Positions 1 through 10,984 of a stretch of 64,000 nucleotides of DNA are shown one piece after another. The DNA is from Cyrtodaria siliqua (taxonomy: Eukaryota > Mollusca > Bivalvia > Adapedonta > Hiatellidae). Numbering within the stretch: the stretch's first letter is position 1; each line of letters opens with the position of its first letter. Below the pieces are notes generated by a model that worked only from the letters and a program-made list of their open reading frames with translations, had not been told where the DNA came from and did no database searches. Location of the stretch: assembly GCA_037043455.1 (NCBI GenBank), contig JAWPHD010001826.1, positions 186,001-250,000 on the forward strand, in the 5' to 3' direction. The position numbers and the translations under genes are program-made.

Positions 1-144
1 TTGTACATACTTGTTTTCAGATTTTAAAAAATCAAACTTGAGTAAGTATCTACCATTTCATATTTTATTTCTTGTACATACTTGTTTTTCAGATTTTAAA
101 AAATCAAACTTGAGTAAGTATCTACCATTTCATATCCCGTTTAT
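1..144. repeat. two-copy tandem repeat (about 72 bp)
   Basis: The first 72 bases, starting TTGTACATACTTG, are repeated almost exactly from about position 73. Nothing coding is supported; the short open frame across it is only the translated repeat. Confidence 0.8.
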
Positions 145-329
145 TATATATGTATTTTGGGGTCGTCCTGCTGCAACTCGAGGTAAAAAAAAAATTTAAA
201 ACAGAAACCCCAAAATACATATATATCATATTAACGCAAACGAAAACCGAATTTATGCGGACGAAAATGTTTTGGGACTGAAAGAATGTTTCGAACTATC
301 TAGTAGATTTCAGTTAAGCAAAAAACATT

Positions 330-392
330 GTTATGGATGGCAAAGACTAGATGTATAGAATATATATCTAGTCTTTGCCATCCATAACGATC
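330..392. repeat. near-perfect hairpin
   Basis: GTTATGGATGGCAAAGACTAG is followed a few bases later by its reverse complement, giving arms of over 20 bp. The right arm of the big duplication has only one side of this palindrome (near 17,650-17,690), so it arose after the duplication, perhaps by template switching. Confidence 0.8.
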
Positions 393-515
393 GTTGAAAC
401 GTTTTTTGTGACTGTATTGCTATAGAGAACTGTATAAGGAGAAGGAATACACAGCGTTAACCCAAATATATGCATGTTGTATAGTACGCATTTTCAGTAC
501 AGCTATCATTTATCA

Positions 516-555
516 TGCCACCATCTTGTGTCACGTACTTCGCACTTCCGGAATG
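516..555 (-). promoter_or_regulatory. composite promoter, outward-facing (left arm)
   Basis: On the minus strand the order is CCGGAAG (ETS/GABP type), then ACGTGACAC (E-box-like), then AAGATGG (YY1-like). It is the paralogue of the element at 17,469-17,505 and points away from the RA-domain gene. Spacing and order match the three other copies. That it drives transcription is inferred. Any gene it served would lie off the left edge of the window. Confidence 0.6.
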
Positions 556-1633
556 CGCAGGAAGCGCGTGTTGGTCAGTCGTATACATATAAGATTAACG
601 GTTGAATACAATGTACACGTGTTTAGCTGTTTCAATTGCAATTAAGGCATGTCCGTTAACGGATGACAAGATAATTACACATGGGCCTACTGTGTCGTCT
701 GTTCCGATTGAACTTTAGAAGCACAAATGTGTTCTTATAAATTTATGTATTTATTTATATACTAGAACGAAACTTTAGTAAATAAACTTAATTTCTTATC
801 AGTGTCCGTATTATTACATTTATTAACTAAAACGAAAAAGTAGTGTGACATTGCATGACCTCGCCGTTTGTTTCGTTTTCTAACAATAGTATGCATGCTC
901 TTTAGGAAATACATAATAACCAAACTGGCTCTGGGTTCGCTGTTTCGCTGGTTCGCTGTTTCGTCGGTACATCAAAGTACTCAAAGTACCCAAGGACAAA
1001 CAATTCATTCAGAAACAGACACACAATAAATCCGTGAATCAATATTTGTTGTTTCAACAATACCGATAGAGATGTATATAGTTTATATTGTTTGTCACAT
1101 AATTTCATCTCAAGTCTTTAATTGAGAACTTAAATAATCATCTTTTAAATGTATATTAAATATTAAAAACTGTATTTCAAACACAAGTTTCAAAATATTA
1201 GCCTAACTGGATTAAAGTTCAAAAAGTGAGATGTCCGTTATTAATTATCCAGGGCAGTATTTTAACAACAACTTAAGCATACCTTTCAATTATTACTCAA
1301 TAATAACTGTTGTTAAATACTCAGCATTATGTATAATTTGTTTATATTTACAAACAAATACGTCTTCAATATATAAATCTCGTGTTTACGAGACTTTATA
1401 CAACTTCAAGGTAACGTTCATTGTAACATATAGTGTTTTATTTTATCATTATATTCTTTTTGCGCCTGCCATATATTTTACATAATCTACACGGATATTT
1501 ATCATGTCATCTGTTTACTATAACACATTAATTGCAATTTACCGACTCAAGCACGCGTTATTACATTCAAACAGTTTTAAATCTTTGATTTTATCGCACA
1601 CCCTCCAGTGGAAAAAAAGCCAGTTTGTTCATA
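556..1633. other. spacer between divergent promoters
   Basis: About 1.1 kb of AT-rich DNA lies between the two head-to-head promoter elements. It is shared with the right arm (about 16,466-17,468). Translations are short and lack protein-like composition. No gene is supported. Confidence 0.6.
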
Positions 1634-1670
1634 CTTCCGGAAGTCAGAGGCACGTGACACAAGATGGCGG
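1634..1670 (+). promoter_or_regulatory. composite promoter of the left RA-domain pseudogene
   Basis: CTTCCGGAAGT (ETS palindrome) is followed by CACGTGACAC (E-box) and AAGATGGCGG (YY1-like) within 37 bp. The ATG inside AAGATGGCGG opens only a three-codon frame before TAA, so it is not the protein start. The 5' exon probably runs to a donor AAAG/GTAATA near 1,843. Confidence 0.65.
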
Positions 1671-2650
1671 AATAATTGTAGACAATTATACCGTAGAGAA
1701 TAGTATATATACTGAGCTGGATACAATCTCTACATTCGAGTCTTTCACAGCTTGCAACTACATACATCCACAGGCGAATAGAAGAATATTATAGAAGAAA
1801 ATACTTTATACTCAAGTAAATCGGATCATAACTTAGTTAAAGGTAATATAAACATTTTTCTAAAATATGTTTTTGTGTATTCAGAATGTCTTCTTTCTAG
1901 TGATCTCAACACAGAAACAACCGATACATTATCAAACACGTGTTATATTTTATATTACTGATATGCCAATCCATAATATATTCTGATCGTGTCTTTAGGG
2001 ACATGCTTCAAAATAATTAAAATCATGAAAGTCAGCATTTGCAAAGATTGCGAACGATTATAAAGATTATAAAATATATCCAGGATAAATGTTTTTATAA
2101 TTATAAGATATGTATTGATGAGCAGGCCGAGCATATTTCAAGAGTATACAATCATCTACAGGGGTAACAAAAATGTAATTGAATCTCGACAATATCTGAG
2201 GATTGTAATCAAAGATGGAGGGGCATTGATGTTATTTGATAATGTAGCGTGTGACTTGAGACATGCCTGAAGCTCCCGTGTTCATATATATACCAACAGG
2301 TCGCAACTCATTTTAAACAAATGTCTGAACTTAATACATTGTGATATAGTAAACTTAAACAGTTTAATTTGATATGTATCATATTATGTTCAAGTATGTC
2401 TACATGTTTGTCTGGCGTGTAAGAGAATCACTGATTGATTATATTTAATGTTTGTTTAAATTTATTTATTTTACATCGATTGTAACGAAAGCTGTATGAA
2501 CTTAAATGTTGATACATTTCACAATGTTGAGAAACTGCATTAAAAAATGGTGTTTCTCGATCGTCTTGATTCGAAACAGTTACGTGCAGCAATCCACTAG
2601 TATCTTAATTTGTCATTATTTTATTTATGAATTTCAATTTATCTTTACAG
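1671..2650 (+). other. 5' noncoding exon and intron of the pseudogene
   Basis: The segment runs from the promoter to the splice acceptor TTTACAG ending at 2,650. It aligns with the intron of the right copy (15,311-16,430) but has a private SINE-tail insertion at about 2,440-2,505. No coding potential is seen. Confidence 0.55.
2440..2505 (-). mobile_element. SINE 3'-tail fragment
   Basis: The sequence around TTACATCGATTGTAACGAAA is the reverse complement of the 3' part of the SINE at 8,360-8,578. It is absent from the equivalent place in the right arm (near 15,470), so it inserted after the arms were duplicated. Confidence 0.65.
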
Positions 2651-3772
2651 ATACTAGTTGGCAGACACGGTATTTCGGTCAGCTTTGAAGGGAAGATAAA
2701 TACGTTAAACGTCACAAAGCACGGAACATGTTATGACGTAATACACATGATTTTGTTGAAGTCTGGTGTCTCAGAATCAAAGTTGAAGACATTTGCTGTA
2801 TTTGAAAGAACGTCTGATTTGGACATAATGTTGTCAAACAATACCCGTGTACTGAATACATAGAAATAACGGGGATATGAGAATAGTAGTTTTGATTTTG
2901 TTGTGAAACGCAGGGATGCAAATTTGTCTCTGAAGAACGGGGTTAGCAGCTGCACACGTCTCAGTGACGGAGATTCTGTTCTGTCGTCTGCTAGCTAGTG
3001 TAATATATCGGGTGATATATACGAGCTCATATGTGCAATAAGCTATGAAATATGGCATTTTCTTTGGATAAAATTAAACACAGCCATGGAAAGGAAATAG
3101 CTAAACCAGAAGCAAACAGCAGATCGGGTAAAACAAGCGGCAAACGAGCGTTATTGTCACGATATCTCAGTGACCTGCTTTTTCACAACAAAAGGAAACA
3201 CAATTCGTCGCTGCTGCCTGTTAGGGAGCGAGGAGATGGCGCTGAAGAAACAGAATCCCTCAACTACCAAAAAAGGGGAGAAGAAACAAATGGAGTCCAT
3301 TTAGGATTACCAGAGTTTGATAAGTTAAAAAGAAAAATGCAAATATTATTGGGAGAATAATTGTCGATCTGATTCTGATTCGGATAGTGACGTCACCGAC
3401 GATCTGTGCGATGTCATGTCTGACAATGAATGCAGTGATCTTGATGAAACGGTGAGATGTAGTCTGGATACAGCGTTCGTCAAGTCATCGCGTGACTCTG
3501 AAAGTAACGAAGGTATCGATGTCACAAGTAACTACTCTGATGTCCTGAACATTTCCTTTGTTGGCGACTTTAAAAATGTTTGTACATTGGAAGAAAACAA
3601 AACTATAAATACAAACGACTTCGGGCAGGGTGCAGCTATATCTGAACTAGAAACAAACATTTCCAACGATAATTTTGTGAGGAATTGTTTGGTCGTGACG
3701 TAAATGAAAGCAAGATGTCACAGGATGATGAAATGGACAGTTTCATGATGACAATGGTTGAATCGCCGTAAT
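2651..3772 (+). pseudogene. decayed RA-domain (RASSF9/10-like) gene copy
   Basis: This is the paralogue of the intact gene at 14,093-15,310 and can be followed over its whole length. The splice acceptor TTTACAG is kept. The start ATG of the intact copy reads ATA here. The RA-domain tryptophan following VLNT has become TAG at about 2,861. A block after the RA domain is lost or scrambled (about 2,940-3,050). An extra A in the run at about 3,330 shifts the frame and ends at 3,360, and another shift near 3,690 separates the C-terminus, which still reads MSQDDEMDSFMM and ends at the same TAA. Long segments remain alignable (3,052-3,360 and 3,416-3,703), so decay is moderate. Assembly error cannot explain several independent lesions. 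Confidence 0.85.
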
Positions 3773-3866
3773 TAATATAGTACTATAACTAATCTAACTT
3801 TACTGCGGCCGTAAATAGAGGATGCAATCTTTAAAAGTGCTATTGAAATTATATAAAATGTAATGT

Positions 3867-3872
3867 AATAAA
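3867..3872 (+). terminator. AATAAA poly(A) signal of the pseudogene
   Basis: AATAAA lies about 95 bp after the inherited stop codon. It corresponds to the signal at 13,889-13,894 of the right copy. Confidence 0.5.
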
Positions 3873-3949
3873 TTATTCTCTATATCACTGTTTTTATTCA
3901 TGCATGCAATCTGCATACATTAGACTTATGAGTTATCGATAAAAAGCAT

Positions 3950-4905
3950 AACTTGTTTGTGAAAAAGTAAATGTCTATATGTCCATATGACTAGTAAATG
4001 TCTATATGTCCATATGACTAGTAAATGTCTATATGTCCATATGACTAGTACATGTTTATATGTCCATATGACTAGTAAATGTCTATATGTCCATATGACT
4101 AGTACATGTTTATATGTCCATATGACTAGTACATGTTTATATGATGACAAAAGCATATATCAAGACACAAACTTGTTTGTGAAAAAGTAAATGTCTATAT
4201 GTCCATATGACTAGTAAATGTCTATATGTCCATATGACTAGTAAATGTCTATATGTCCATATGACTAGTAAATGTCTATATGTCCATATGACTAGTACAT
4301 GTTTATATGTCCATATGACTAGTACATGTTTATATGTCCATATGACTAGTACATGTTTATATGATGACAAAAGCATATATCAAGACACAAACTTGTTTGT
4401 GAAAAAGTAAATGTCTATATGTCCGTATGACTAGTAAATGTCTATATGTCCATATGACTAGTAAATGTCTATATGTCCATATGACTAGTACATGTTTATA
4501 TGATGACATTTCTAGTAAATGTCTTTATGTTTACTTATCTAGTAAATATCTATATGTTCCCATGTCTAGTAACGCCTATATGTTTACTTATCTAGTAAAT
4601 ATCTATATGTTCCCATGTCTAGTAACGCCTATATGTTTACTTATCTAGTAAATATCTATATGTTCCCATGTCTAGTAACGCCTATATGTTTACATTCTAG
4701 TAAATGTCTATATGTTTACATGCCTAGTGTTTACATGTTCACATGCCTAGTAAATTTCGATATGATCACATGTCTAATGAATGTCTAATAAATGCCTAGA
4801 AATGTTTACATGTTCACATGTCTAGTAAATGTCGATATGTCCACATGTCTAGTAAATGTCGATATGTCCACATGTCTAGTAAATGTCTATAACATGAATG
4901 TCTAG
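3950..4905. repeat. 27-bp minisatellite in 220-bp higher-order units
   Basis: A 27-bp unit (core CTATATGTCCATATGACTAG) is repeated. Sets of it are bounded by a non-repeat linker (AACTTGTTTGTGAAAAAG) at about 3,950, 4,170 and 4,390, giving a 220-bp higher-order period. From 4,515 on the unit is degenerate. The period is a multiple of three, so both strands stay open without being genes. Confidence 0.9.
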
Positions 4906-5068
4906 TATTTATATCACGTATTTATTCTTTCTTTTTATCACGTAGTATGTGCTCTTTCTTTTAGCATGTATGCGTTCTTTCTGATGTTTGTACTTTCATT
5001 TTATCATGAGAACGTTCTTTCTTGTATATCATGTATTTGTTCTTTCTACAACTTACTCCATGATATTA

Positions 5069-5251
5069 GTTTAAACGTTTTTAGTTTTTTGATTGTAAGG
5101 AAGGCTCTCTGAACTTACTTTAATCTATTCCGATGCCTTCTTGGATATAATCAGTACTAAGCAGGGACACAACACATATGGTCATGGCGGGGAAGAAGCC
5201 CCGGTTCTGGGTCCAACACCACTAGACCACAGCGCTATACCTAATATCTAA
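5069..5251 (-). mobile_element. tRNA-derived SINE with target duplication
   Basis: The reverse strand has a tRNA-like head (GGTCTAGTGGTGTTGG, then GGTTCT), a middle with TGTGTCCCTGC, and an AT-rich tail related to the copy at 8,360-8,578. It is flanked by the direct repeat CATGATATTA at 5,059-5,068 and 5,252-5,261, the signature of target-primed insertion. Confidence 0.8.
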
Positions 5252-5261
5252 CATGATATTA

Positions 5262-5600
5262 TTAGAGTCTGCGTATGTGGTTTAACTTAATGTACATATT
5301 GTTTGACAGTGTGCTATATAGGTGTTCAATAACTTATGAATAAATCAAATGCAAATATACATGACTTATCTCGTTTACTTTCGTCCATTAAACCAACCAT
5401 GGAACTCTTAAATTTGCTATGTTTCAGTAGCCTTGGCATACTGTATCCATCCGTGCCTATATATAAACAGAACAACGTGATATTTAATAATTGATCAAAC
5501 GCCTTTGTTTTAGTACTAATATATTTATTTATTTATTTAATAAAAAGACTGTTTAATATGTAACGGATTAGAACTTTCAGTTGTATTACTGCCGTAAAGA
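5262..5600. other. unannotated AT-rich stretch
   Basis: I see no gene, RNA or recognisable repeat here. Confidence 0.4.
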
Positions 5601-5604
5601 AAAA

Positions 5605-5765
5605 ATAGATGAATACCACAAGTCCAGCAGATGAATATCACAAGTCCAGTAGATGAATACCACAAGTCCAGTAGATGAATACCACAAGTCCAGTAGATGA
5701 ATACCACAAGTCCGGTAGATGAATACCACAAGTCCAGTAGATGAATATCACAAGTCCAGTCGCAT
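5605..5765. repeat. 22-bp minisatellite
   Basis: About seven copies of a unit containing CACAAGTCCAGTAGATGAAT. Confidence 0.9.
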
Positions 5766-5794
5766 TCTAAAATCAAATGCCAAACTGTAGTCTT

Positions 5795-5915
5795 CCTAAT
5801 ACAATCAAATATTAGAATAGATGCCTAATACAATCACATATTAGAATAGATGCCTAATACAATCACATATTAGAATAGATGCCTAATACAATCACATATT
5901 AGAATAGATGCCTAA
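5795..5915. repeat. 30-bp minisatellite
   Basis: About four copies of a unit containing ATCACATATTAGAATAGATG. It directly abuts the foldback element beginning at 5,923. Confidence 0.85.
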
Positions 5916-5922
5916 TATTATA

Positions 5923-7607
5923 GGTTATTGAATTTGTATGGCTAAATATTATTTGGAACGAGTTGTTTTGGCAAAGGACGACGAGCTTGCGAGTCGTCCT
6001 GCGCCAAAGCAACGAGTTCCAACTAATATTTAGCCATACAAATTCAATAACCTTTTTATTGTATACTTTCATATTGTTTTCGATCAATGCTAATTGTATG
6101 ACTATTACTTTTCATCATATTTGTGTTATTTTTATAGCTTTCGATGGAATTCCTATAATGTCATTCAGTTTCACTTTGTGTGGATGATTCTTTTTTGCGC
6201 GAAAACGACGTCGACGTCGGATGACGTCATTAAAAACGTCAAGCGATTTTCTAACGTTTGTTTGCCATTCGATAACGTTAAAATAGTGGGTGAGTGACCA
6301 TTTCAATTATTTTATCGATTTCTGCCACAAAAGGTTGAACAAAAACACGTGTTTTTTTTGTTGACACTATAGGCAGGATTCCGTTGAAAGTAGTTCCTTA
6401 TTTCTTTTTCGCGGCTCTTAGCAAGCGCGAGAAAAAGTTCCGTGCAATGTGCGCAATATCGTAGAATATTGCACACTTAGCTCAATGCAAACTAAACGGG
6501 ACAAAATGAAAGTATACAATAAATATGAATAGGTACCTAATATTATCGCATATATGAATAGTTGCCTATTATTATCAAAACTATGAATAAGTCCCTACTA
6601 TTATCAAATGTATGAATAGAAACCTACTATATCGATACACATGAATATATACCTTAAGCTAATATTATCAATTATTGTATACTTTCATATTGTCCCGTTT
6701 AGTTTGCATTGAGCTAAGTGTGCAATATTCTACGTTATTATATAACCTATAAATAGACGCGTTTTCATTGGCTAAAAAGTATTTTTTTAGAAAAAATATC
6801 TAGCGATATTGACCTGTTTTTTTGATATTGACCTGTTTTTTTGATATTGACCTGTTTTATATAATTGTTTTTTTGATATTGACCTATTTTATATAATTGT
6901 AAATTGAGGGTTATATAATAAAACAGTTATGGACTTTTCAGCTGTTATACATGATGTTGATATGTACCAAAAAATCATTATTGACCTCGGCTATCGCCTC
7001 GGTCAATAATGATTTTTTTGGTGCATATCACATCATGTATAACAGCTGAAAAGTCCATAATTGTATAATATTGCACACATTGATATTGCACCGGAACTTT
7101 TGCTCGTGCTTGATAAGAGCCGCGAAATAGAAATAAGGAACTTCTTTCAAATAAAAATAAGGGAAACCTTCATATAGTGTCAACAAAAAAATACGTGCTT
7201 TTTTTCAACCTTTTATGGCAGAAATTGATTAAATAATTGAAATGGTCACTCACCCACTGTTTTTAACGTTATCGAATGGTAAACAAACTTGAGAAAATCG
7301 CTTGATGGTTTTTATGACGTCATCCGACGTCGACGTCATTTTCGCGCAAAACAATCATCCACACAAAATGAAACTGAATGACAATATATGAATTCCATCA
7401 AAAGCTATAAAAATAACACAAATACAATGAAAAGTGATAGTCATACAATTAACATTGATCTAAAACAATATGACAGTATACAATAAAAAGGTTATTGAAT
7501 TTGTATTGCTAAATATTACTTGGAACTCGTTGTTTTGGCGCAAGCTCGTCGTCCTTTGCCAAAACAACTCGTTCCAAGTAATATTTAGCCATTCAAATTC
7601 AATAACC
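5923..7607. mobile_element. large nested foldback element
   Basis: Two arms of roughly 600 bp are inverted copies (5,923-6,530 and 7,040-7,607), and each outer end is itself a hairpin of about 125 bp beginning GGTTATTGAATTTGTA. TATA flanks both ends (5,919-5,922 and 7,608-7,611), consistent with a 4-bp target duplication. There is no transposase. The arms share GACGTCGACGTC and CACGTG-like boxes. A second palindrome (6,926-7,062) and a small TATATAACC-bounded insert sit in the middle. A short related element is at 48,176-48,284. Confidence 0.8.
6926..7062. repeat. inner palindrome within the foldback element
   Basis: TTATGGACTTTTCAGCTG through ATCATTATTGACC is followed immediately by its reverse complement, with arms of about 65 bp. 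It would form a long hairpin in single-stranded DNA. Confidence 0.85.
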
Positions 7608-7649
7608 TATAAAATTGTCGAATATATGAATAAATACCAGGTGGTGAAA

Positions 7650-7732
7650 AAATCGTTCCTCAACCGGGTCTCGAACCCAGGGTCTCTGGTCGAACGTACC
7701 AGCGCTCTAAAAACTGAGCTATCGAGGACATA
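7650..7732 (-). repeat. tRNA-like SINE head, copy 1
   Basis: The minus strand folds as a tRNA. Acceptor TCCTCGA pairs with TTGAGGA, the D arm is GCTC...GAGC, the anticodon stem CTGGT pairs with ACCAG, and the T arm is CTGGG-TTCGAGA-CCCGG. The anticodon loop reads ACGTTCG, with C where a functional tRNA needs U33, and a related, more degenerate unit follows at 7,895-7,978. I therefore call it a tRNA-derived repeat, not a tRNA gene. Confidence 0.6.
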
Positions 7733-7894
7733 TGGTTAGGAAATCGATTATTCACCATTAATTGTATCCGGTTACAGGTTACAAACACCCCCACCAGACT
7801 GAAATTCATCCCTGAATTTTTAATTATACAGGAGTACCACTGCTGGAGTTTCTCAGAATGATCCCGGACAAGCTCCCAAATATAACAGGTGGTG

Positions 7895-7978
7895 AAACCA
7901 TCGTTTCTCAGCCGGGACTCGAACCCAGGGTCTCTGGTTTACCGTACCAGAGCACAAACCACTGAGCTATAGTGGACA
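7895..7978 (-). repeat. tRNA-like SINE head, copy 2
   Basis: The T arm (CTGGG-TTCGAGT-CCCGG) and anticodon stem (CTGGT/ACCAG) match copy 1, but the acceptor stem no longer pairs well. Both copies are preceded by the same AGGTGGTGAAA context, so a SINE unit of about 260 bp is tandemly repeated. Confidence 0.6.
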
Positions 7979-8054
7979 TACGGATAGGAATAGACTATTA
8001 ACCATTTACCTGTACCCGGTTACAAATACATACCTCATATCCTAATCGTCCTTC

Positions 8055-8330
8055 ATCAACTTGATGTTAGAATTACAGTACTGACCTGTATTGGCTCGAT
8101 ATTAGTATTGCAGTACTGTCCTGTATTGGCTCGATATTAGTATTGCAGTACTGACCTGTATTGGCTCGATATTAGTATTGCAGTACTGACCTGTATTGGC
8201 TCGATATTAGTATTGCAGTACTGACCTGTATTGGCTCGATATTAGTATTGCAGTACTGACCTGTATTGGCTCGATATTAGTATTGCAGTACTGTCCTGTA
8301 TTGGCTCGATATTAGTATAACAGTACGGTG
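8055..8330. repeat. 35-bp minisatellite
   Basis: About eight copies of a unit containing GTATTGCAGTACTGACCTGT. Confidence 0.95.
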
Positions 8331-8359
8331 GTTTAATTTGTTAGACTTTCAAATAAGCT

Positions 8360-8578
8360 GGTGGAGCGCTGTGGTCTAGTGGTAGAGCGTTGGACCCATG
8401 ATTCAAAAGTCGTGGGTTCGATTCCCGTCATTGCCATATGCGTTGTGTCCCTGAGCAAGACATTTTATCTGCATTGCTTAGTACTGGTTCTACCCAGGAA
8501 GACATCGAGAGTGATTCAAATAAATTCATAGAGCTTTCGTTACAATCGATGTAAAAATAAATAAGTTTAAACTAAACT
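8360..8578 (+). mobile_element. tRNA-derived SINE with target duplication
   Basis: A tRNA-like head with A-box GGTCTAGTGGTAGAGCG and B-box GGTTCGATTCC is followed by a non-tRNA body (GTGTCCCTGAGCAAGACA) and an AT-rich tail. A 9-bp direct repeat AAATAAGCT (8,351-8,359 and 8,579-8,587) brackets it. The body resembles a conserved domain I associate with mollusc SINEs; I do not name the family. Confidence 0.85.
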
Positions 8579-8994
8579 AAATAAGCTCCGTGTATACACA
8601 CGAGGCGTGATCCCGTGTATGTAGAGTGGAAAGTCAGCGAAAACAAGCTGTCTAATAAAAGGGTTGCTGCGCGACAGTGAGCTAGTTACACTTATGCTCA
8701 CGTGCAGATAGAAGGAAGCTACCAGAGAATGGATATGTCAGTTACTGATCACTTCTTATAATAGTAAAGCAATAAGTTCTGCGGTCGATATCCCTTCTTG
8801 AACTTATTTCCTTAAAATACGAATCAAGGATGTATAACATATGCATACATGAGTGTGGATGTTCCACATGTATTGTAATTTCTTAATTACAGATGTGATT
8901 TAATTCAAACTGTAAATTATGGATTAAACAAATATTGTTTATATATATTTATTTTTTTTCTCATAAAAGCACATATATAAAATACGTGTAAAAC

Positions 8995-10360
8995 ACATAC
9001 ACAATTCATACAAAGCTCATACAAAGCACAAACAAAGCACATACAAAGCACATACAAAGCACATACAAAGCTCATACAAAGCACATACAAAGCACATACA
9101 AAGCACATATAAAGCTCATACAAAGCACATACAAAGCACATACAAAGCACATACAAAGCACATACAAAGCTCATACAAAGCAGCACATAAAACATATACA
9201 AAGCCAGTCTAAGGCACAATACAAGCACATACAAAGCTCATACAAAGCACATACAAAGCACATACAAAGCACATACAAAGCACATACAAACCACATACAA
9301 ACCACATACAAAGCACATACAAAGCACATACAAAGCACATACAAAGCACATACAAAGCACATACAAAGCACATACAAAGCTCATACAAAGCACATACAAA
9401 GCACATACAAAGCACATACAAAGCACATACAAATCACATACAAAGCACATACAAAGCACATACAAAGCAGCACATAAAGCATATACAAAGCCAGTCTAAG
9501 GCACAATACAAACACATACAAATCAAATACAAAGCTCATACAAAGCACATACAAAGCACATGCAAAGCACATACAAAGCACATACAAAGCACATACAAAG
9601 CAGCAAATAAAGCATATACAAAGTCTAAGGCACAATACAAGCACATACAAAGCACATACAAAGTTCATACAAAGCACATACAAAGCACATACAAAGCACA
9701 TACAAAGCACATACAAAGCAGCACATAAAGCATATACAAAGCCAGTCTAAGGCACAACATAAGCACATAAAAAGCAGATTTAAAGCGGAAATAGAACACA
9801 TTTAAAATGCATACGAAGTGAATACAAGGCCCATATAAAGCACACTCAAAATAGATATAAAGTACATAAAAAATACAAGCACATTTGAGGCATCTAAAAC
9901 ATACGTAAAGCCCACATTAAGCATGTCTATAATACATATAAAGCACATTTAATGACATATAAAGTAAATATAACGTACATATATACAGAGCACATATGAG
10001 ATACATACAAAGCACATATATAGCAAATATAAAGCACATAAAAGGGAGATACAAAGCCAAAGTACACATAAGGCGTATATAAAGCACATTCAAATCACAC
10101 ATGAAGCGGCGTATGTAAAGCATATATAAAGCACAGTCAAAACGTAATATTAAAATAGACACACAACATATATTAAACACATATAAAACACATATAAAGA
10201 ACATATAAAGCATATATAGGGCACACACAAAAAACATATAAAGTGCGCATAAGTCACACAAAGCACATATAAAGCTCCTATAAAACTCACAAAAACACAT
10301 ATAAAGGACATATAAAGTACATATAAAGCGCATATAAAGCAAACATAACGCACATATCAA
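8995..10360. repeat. 11-bp minisatellite, sharp then degenerate
   Basis: From about 8,995 to 9,770 the 11-bp unit CACATACAAAG is nearly exact. Larger blocks containing AGCAGCACATAAA and CCAGTCTAAGGCAC recur near 9,180, 9,470, 9,600 and 9,720. From 9,770 to 10,360 the same motif is increasingly degenerate. Open frames on the minus strand (CALYVLCM repeats) are translation of the array. Confidence 0.9.
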
Positions 10361-10479
10361 ACTTACATAAGAGATATTTCCTTAAAAACTAAATACTTTG
10401 TAATCCTCATCGTTATTATTGATGAACACGTTCGTAAAACGTCTTGGGTCTGCTCTGTTTGGTTAAAATCGTTACTTAC

Positions 10480-10620
10480 CTCATTTAAGTTAACAACAAT
10501 GTTGTCAAAGTGCTCGTCATAAATTATTCTTTCAAAAGTGCTCGCAATGCCGGTGTCACTCAAAATGACATCGGCGTCTTTGTAGTTAGACTTGCTGTCG
10601 TCCCAGTTGTTATATTTGTT
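10480..10620 (-). other. possible orphan coding exon
   Basis: The minus strand reads a protein-like segment (YKDADVILSDTGIASTFER, then IIYDEHFDNIVVNLNE) that ends exactly at a strong donor GAG/GTAAGT (10,480/10,479). A TAA lies just upstream at about 10,625 and no clear acceptor is seen. It may be a relic exon or chance. I recognise no domain. Confidence 0.25.
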
Positions 10621-10984
10621 TTAATATTTTGCAATCAGAATAAAAATAACATCTTAAAATCCAAAACATTTCTGAATAGATCGGAACCACTTATGTTTGA
10701 AACCAATAATTCAAAGGGGAATTAATGCAGACTATTTTATTTGATGATAGCTTGAGTTGTCTCTAATAATATAAACATTGACAAACAAAATGACTTAGCC
10801 AGTCTGCTTCGTAGTATATACATTCATTTTGAGTAAAACATGATATTATTCATGGGATTTTGGTCGATCAATTCAATCAGTTCTGTTATTTGTAAAACTG
10901 CAAATTACAGGGTTGATACCAAAGACAATAACAAACAGAACGACAGCATACAGTAATAGTAGTACAGCTGAGGAAGAGGCATAC

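Larger units (their letters stand above)
280..3880 (+). repeat. left arm of a large inverted duplication
   Basis: This stretch matches the reverse complement of about 13,890-17,745 in the same order: outer promoter, inner promoter, 5' noncoding exon, intron, RA-domain coding exon and poly(A) signal. Landmarks at 516-555, 1,634-1,670, 2,651 and 3,700-3,775 line up with 17,469-17,505, 16,431-16,465, 15,310 and 14,093-14,160. The arms differ by many substitutions and by private insertions, so the duplication is not recent. Confidence 0.9.

Noticed and set aside
7650..8440. Functional tRNA genes
   Set aside because: Anticodon loops lack U33 or the head is joined to a SINE body with target duplications. 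No complete canonical tRNA was found.
8917..10360. Minus-strand Cys-rich frames (CALYVLCM)
   Set aside because: 11-bp repeat array, not a cysteine-rich peptide gene.
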